A stretch of 27,358 nucleotides of DNA, taken from the NCBI GenBank assembly GCA_020029455.1, contig JAIBJH010000005.1, positions 1 to 27,358 on the forward strand, given 5' to 3'. Below the pieces are notes generated by a model. That model searched no databases, was not told the origin of the DNA, and was given only the letters and a program-made list of their open reading frames with translations. Origin of the DNA: Hyphomicrobiales bacterium. GTDB taxonomy: Bacteria; Pseudomonadota; Alphaproteobacteria; Rhizobiales; Aestuariivirgaceae. The position numbers and the translations under genes were made by a program. Positions 24,280-27,358 of the stretch are shown here, one piece after another (within the stretch, counting starts at the first letter, position 1; each line of letters begins with the position of its first letter).

Positions 24280-25400
24280 GCCACAGCTTCCCATTCCGCC
24301 CGCGCGCCGGGATCAGTTTCGCTAGAGAGTCGCTGTTTTCTTTCCTTGGTGAATGACTGCGGATCAAGCTGCAACAAAGCCCAGACCGCCATCGCCCGCA
24401 CCAGTGGGCTTTCGTCCGCCAGACACTTGCGCACCGGCTCCAGCAATGAACGATCATCACTATTGCCGCTGGCAATCAAACAGTTGCGCAGGAAGCGGCT
24501 ACGCCCCGTACGCTTCACGGGAGAACCTGCAAACATCTTGCGAAAAGCGCCGTCATCGAGACTGAGCAACGCCGCAAGAGATGGCGCCACGAGATCGTCA
24601 CGCGCCTTTAGCTTCTGTTCCGCGGCAACCTTCGCGAACTTGTTCCAGGGACACACAGCGAGACAGTCATCGCAGCCATAGATGCGGTTGCCCATGGGTT
24701 TGCGGAATTCCATAGGGATATGCCCCTTATGCTCGATGGTGAGATAGGAAATGCAGCGCCGCGCATCGAGCTGATAGGGCGCCGGGAACGCCTTCGTCGG
24801 GCAAATGTCGAGGCAGGCACGACATGACCCGCAATGATCTCCCTCTGCTGCATTCACCTCCAATTCCAGGGCCGTCAGGATGCAGCCGAGAAAGAACCAT
24901 GAACCCAGTTCCCGTGACACGAGATTCGTGTGCTTGCCCTGCCAGCCAAGGCCTGCCTGCTCCGCTAGCGGCTTTTCCATCAGCGGCGCGGTATCGACGA
25001 AGACCTTGACCTCTGTCCCCGTTTCATGGGCCAGCCATTGTGCGATGCGCTTGAGCTTACCCTTGAAGACATCGTGATAGTCGCGGTTGAGGGCGTAGAT
25101 CGAAATGTTGCCGGTGCTCCTTTCCTTGAGCCGCGCCATGGGATCGACTTCCTGGCCATACGCCAATGCAAAGACGATCGCAGAGCGTGCTTCCGGCCAT
25201 AGATTCTGCGGGTTCATGCGCTGGCGCAGCCGCGTCGCGAGCCAATCCATGTCACCTTGTCGGCCTTCTTCGACAAAATATTGCAGCCGCTGTGCAGCGG
25301 CTTCCGGAAGTGTCGCGGCCGTGACAGAGAAGCTGTTCAACCCTTCCTTCCCGGCCTGCCCGCGTAGCCCGGCAAGGAGATTAGAAGTCGAGGTTGGCAT
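24276..25400 (-). CDS. queG: Epoxyqueuosine reductase
   Basis: Cobalamin-dependent iron-sulfur enzyme, 374 residues, that reduces epoxyqueuosine to queuosine in tRNA, the last step of queuosine synthesis. The family block VDTAPLMEKPLAEQAGLGW places the catalytic Asp136. Two [4Fe-4S] clusters use Cys190, Cys193, Cys196, Cys200 and Cys216, Cys243, Cys246, Cys250 (CGSCRACLDICP and CDDCLAVCPW). A HEAT-like tail (LVRAMAVWALLQL) follows, as in known structures. The ATG lies inside the end of the GST gene (20-base overlap), indicating coupling. No other queuosine gene or preQ1 riboswitch is seen nearby. Confidence 0.95.
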   Translation of the reverse strand: MPTSTSNLLAGLRGQAGKEGLNSFSVTAATLPEAAAQRLQYFVEEGRQGDMDWLATRLRQRMNPQNLWPEARSAIVFALAYGQEVDPMARLKERSTGNISIYALNRDYHDVFKGKLKRIAQWLAHETGTEVKVFVDTAPLMEKPLAEQAGLGWQGKHTNLVSRELGSWFFLGCILTALELEVNAAEGDHCGSCRACLDICPTKAFPAPYQLDARRCISYLTIEHKGHIPMEFRKPMGNRIYGCDDCLAVCPWNKFAKVAAEQKLKARDDLVAPSLAALLSLDDGAFRKMFAGSPVKRTGRSRFLRNCLIASGNSDDRSLLEPVRKCLADESPLVRAMAVWALLQLDPQSFTKERKQRLSSETDPGARAEWEAVA

Positions 25401-26064
25401 AGTGAGCAGAGGGTTGAACGCCCGGCACTGTATCGCTCAGCAGGGCCCGGAAGCACGGCCTTGACTTGATGCGCTGATACCAGGCCTGCGCCACGGGATG
25501 CTCCGCCCACGGAATATCACCGAGATAGTCAATAGCTGAAATGTGGGCCGCGGCAGCAAGATCGGCGAGTGAAAGCTCAGAACCCGCCAGCCACGAGCGT
25601 TCCTCGCTGAGGGCGGCAATGTAGTCGAGATGCGGTTTCAGCATTTGGAGCCCGGCCCGCATCCGCGCCATGTTGGGAGAAGATGCGCCCGATGGCCCGG
25701 CTACAAAGCGCCGGATCACTTTTTCGGTGAGTACAGGTTCTGTCACTTCCGCATAGAATTTCACATCGAACCAGCCGACGAGCCTTCTCACCTCGGCCCG
25801 CTGCAGGGCATTGCCCGGAATGAGCGTCCGCGACTTGCCTACCGTTTCATCGAGATATTCCGCAATGGCCTCAGGCCCGCAAATGGCAACGCCACCGTCT
25901 TCGATATAGATCGGCGTCAGCCCTGCCGGGTTGAGCTCTCTCACCTGTGGCGAAGGGGCCCAGGGCCGCTCGTCTTGCAGCTTGGCCGCCAACCCATATT
26001 CCGCGAGGGCAAGCCTCAGCCTGCGGCCATGGGGATCGAGCGTGAAGTGGAGGAGCTTTGGCAT
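25381..26064 (-). CDS. Glutathione S-transferase family protein
   Basis: A 227-residue protein with GST layout: an N-terminal thioredoxin-like domain (about 1-80, with NPAGLTPIYIEDGGVAICGPEAIAEYLDE giving the cis-proline and glutathione-binding region) and a helical C-terminal domain (about 90-205, with LAGSELSLADLAAAAHISAIDYLGDIPW). The usual N-terminal catalytic Ser or Tyr is replaced by the segment LDPHGRR, so the catalytic residue is not obvious. First gene of a minus-strand operon with queG and an SDR gene, an arrangement seen in rhizobia. No clear ribosome binding site precedes the ATG. The substrate is unknown. Confidence 0.9.
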   Translation of the reverse strand: MPKLLHFTLDPHGRRLRLALAEYGLAAKLQDERPWAPSPQVRELNPAGLTPIYIEDGGVAICGPEAIAEYLDETVGKSRTLIPGNALQRAEVRRLVGWFDVKFYAEVTEPVLTEKVIRRFVAGPSGASSPNMARMRAGLQMLKPHLDYIAALSEERSWLAGSELSLADLAAAAHISAIDYLGDIPWAEHPVAQAWYQRIKSRPCFRALLSDTVPGVQPSAHYANLDF

Positions 26065-26181
26065 ATTTTGACGCGAAGGCGTTGACTTTGTCGGGCCCCA
26101 TTGCGGGCCAATAGCGGCGCCGATAAGACCCCTCCCGCCTTAGCAGGTGTCGATTCGCCTGACAAATCCAACAGGAGCAGC

Positions 26182-27006
26182 ATGATCCTTCTCCAGATAA
26201 TCGTTCTGGCCCTGATCCAGGGAGTGACCGAGTTCCTCCCCATTTCCTCATCCGGACACCTGCTTCTCGTTCCTGCCGTCACCGGCTGGCCCGACCAGGG
26301 CGTGCTCACCGATGTCATGGTTCACCTGGGCTCATTCTTCGCCGTAGTGGTTTATTTCTGGCGCGACTGCGTGACGCTCACAAAGGGTGCGCTGGATCTC
26401 CTTCGTGGCCGCACGACGCCATGGGGCAAGCTCGCCTTATGGATCGTGCTTGCAACCATTCCGGCCGTCATCTTCGGCATCTTCCTCGACAAGATCGGCT
26501 TCATGGAAGTGGTGCGCACCAAGCCGCAAGTCGTGGCCTGGAACGCCATCATCTTCGGCATTCTCCTCTATGTCTGCGACCGCTTTGGCATGACGCGCAA
26601 TCTCATGGTCAACATGAACCTGCCGCAAGCCTTGATCATTGGCGTCGCCCAGGCCCTTGCCATCATTCCCGGCACCAGCCGCTCCGGCATCACCATGACG
26701 GCAGCCCGCGTTCTCGGTTTTGAACGTGCCGAGGCTGCGCGCTTTGCCTTTCTGCTCGGTATCCCGGCGATTGCAGGAGCGGCTGTGCTGAAATTGGGTG
26801 ATGCAGTTTCGGAAGGAACGCCGATTACCTGGCCGATGATCCTGACGGCGATCCTGACATTCTTTGTCGCCCTGGGAACGATCGCATTTCTCATGCGCAT
26901 CATCCGCTACGTCAGCTTCCTGCCCTTCGCCGCCTATCGCGTGGCCCTGGGTGTGCTGCTCCTGGCCCTGCTTTACTTAGGCGTGCCGCTCGGCACGGTG
27001 AACTGA
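26182..27006 (+). CDS. uppP: Undecaprenyl-diphosphate phosphatase (BacA/UppP)
   Basis: Integral membrane enzyme of 274 residues that dephosphorylates undecaprenyl diphosphate to recycle the lipid carrier for peptidoglycan and other envelope polymers; overproduction confers bacitracin resistance. Both family motifs are present: QGVTEFLPISSSGH (13-26, with Glu17) and PGTSRSG (163-169, with Arg167). Multiple hydrophobic segments cover most of the length. AGGAG 4 bases upstream selects ATG 26182 over an upstream in-frame start. It is divergent from the GST gene, and its last 34 bases overlap the 3' end of the convergent SDR gene. Confidence 0.96.
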   Translation: MILLQIIVLALIQGVTEFLPISSSGHLLLVPAVTGWPDQGVLTDVMVHLGSFFAVVVYFWRDCVTLTKGALDLLRGRTTPWGKLALWIVLATIPAVIFGIFLDKIGFMEVVRTKPQVVAWNAIIFGILLYVCDRFGMTRNLMVNMNLPQALIIGVAQALAIIPGTSRSGITMTAARVLGFERAEAARFAFLLGIPAIAGAAVLKLGDAVSEGTPITWPMILTAILTFFVALGTIAFLMRIIRYVSFLPFAAYRVALGVLLLALLYLGVPLGTVN

Positions 27007-27358
27007 CCTTCCTTGCGGAAGCGGAAGAGATAGGTCGGCACGATGGCTTCGAAGCTGCGTGGCGTGATGCCAAGTCCGCGCAGATCACGGGCCTCGGCAA
27101 CGGCTGCTGCACTCACCACATTGTCGGTTTTGAGAAGTTCAACCTGGTCTGCGGTAATGGGTGGCTTGGGCAGAAAACCCGCGATGGAACCAAGGATATG
27201 CGCAACGCCCCAAGGGATGGGAAGCAGCAGTCGGCGGCGCTGCACCGTATCAAGGGTGAACTGCATGAGCTCGCGCAGGGTCGCAATGACAGGCCCGCCA
27301 AGTTCATAGTTTTTGCCCGTTGCCTCGCCCCGATCAATGAGCGTGGCCATGGCTTCGG
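26973..27358 (-). CDS. Complex I NDUFA9-like SDR protein (C-terminal part, 5' end outside window)
   Basis: About 128 C-terminal residues of an atypical SDR resembling the NDUFA9 accessory subunit of NADH:ubiquinone oxidoreductase, common in alphaproteobacteria. The frame stays open to the right edge (the ATG at 27350 is internal to a typical EAMATLI stretch). Visible family sequence is GKNYELGGPVIATLRELMQ, LPKPPITADQVELLKTDNVV and GITPRSFEAIVPTYLFRF. The nucleotide-binding N-terminus is not in the window. It may have a role in complex I or in envelope/redox metabolism; function in bacteria is unproven. The stop lies inside the uppP coding region. Confidence 0.87.
   Translation of the reverse strand, partial: EAMATLIDRGEATGKNYELGGPVIATLRELMQFTLDTVQRRRLLLPIPWGVAHILGSIAGFLPKPPITADQVELLKTDNVVSAAAVAEARDLRGLGITPRSFEAIVPTYLFRFRKEGQFTVPSGTPK

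Noticed and set aside
26065..26181. TTGACT at 26082-26087 as a -35 box for uppP
   Set aside because: No acceptable -10 hexamer at 16-18 bases downstream; left uncalled.
25381..26181. Possible preQ1 riboswitch ahead of queG
   Set aside because: queG starts inside the GST coding region, and no preQ1 aptamer-like sequence is seen before the GST gene.

Overview
The window reads as chromosomal DNA from an alphaproteobacterium, most likely Hyphomicrobiales (Rhizobiales). The base composition is uniformly GC-rich. The right half has gene pairs typical of rhizobia: dapB-gpmA with a short 206-residue GpmA, GST-queG-SDR, and uppP facing a complex I NDUFA9-like gene. The urate oxidase is the membrane/cytochrome c type (PuuD) common in this class. 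No tRNA, rRNA, CRISPR array, insertion sequence or prophage was seen, and no gap between genes exceeds about 130 bases. I cannot name a genus.

Bases 1-20051 hold one long plus-strand block for purine and ureide catabolism. It starts with a ROK-family repressor cut by the left edge. Next come two exported proteins, a vanadium-haloperoxidase/PAP2-like enzyme and an FG-GAP/UnbV protein. They are followed by hyi, allE, allA, uraH, xdhA, xdhB, xdhC, a BMP-type ABC importer (ATPase, two permeases, binding protein), puuD, uraD, guaD and a MOFRL-type glycerate kinase. Many junctions are ATGA or GTGA overlaps, so most of the block is probably translationally coupled. One strong rho-independent hairpin sits between the binding protein gene and puuD.

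Together the genes import a purine or nucleoside and deaminate guanine to xanthine (GuaD). Hypoxanthine and xanthine are oxidised to urate (XdhABC), and urate is taken to allantoin (PuuD, UraH, UraD). Ureidoglycine is then processed to glyoxylate (AllE, AllA), and Hyi and glycerate kinase point to glyoxylate entering glycolysis through glycerate. Allantoinase, allantoate amidohydrolase, glyoxylate carboligase and tartronate semialdehyde reductase are not in the window. The exported haloperoxidase-like/FG-GAP pair inside this block has no assigned role and is the least explained part.

Bases 20058-27358 are housekeeping. dapB and gpmA are followed by a bidirectional terminator. A small secreted protein and infC lie on the minus strand, and an ABHD10-like alpha/beta hydrolase faces away from infC. 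A minus-strand GST-queG-SDR operon follows, then uppP, then the 3' end of a complex I NDUFA9-like SDR gene cut by the right edge.
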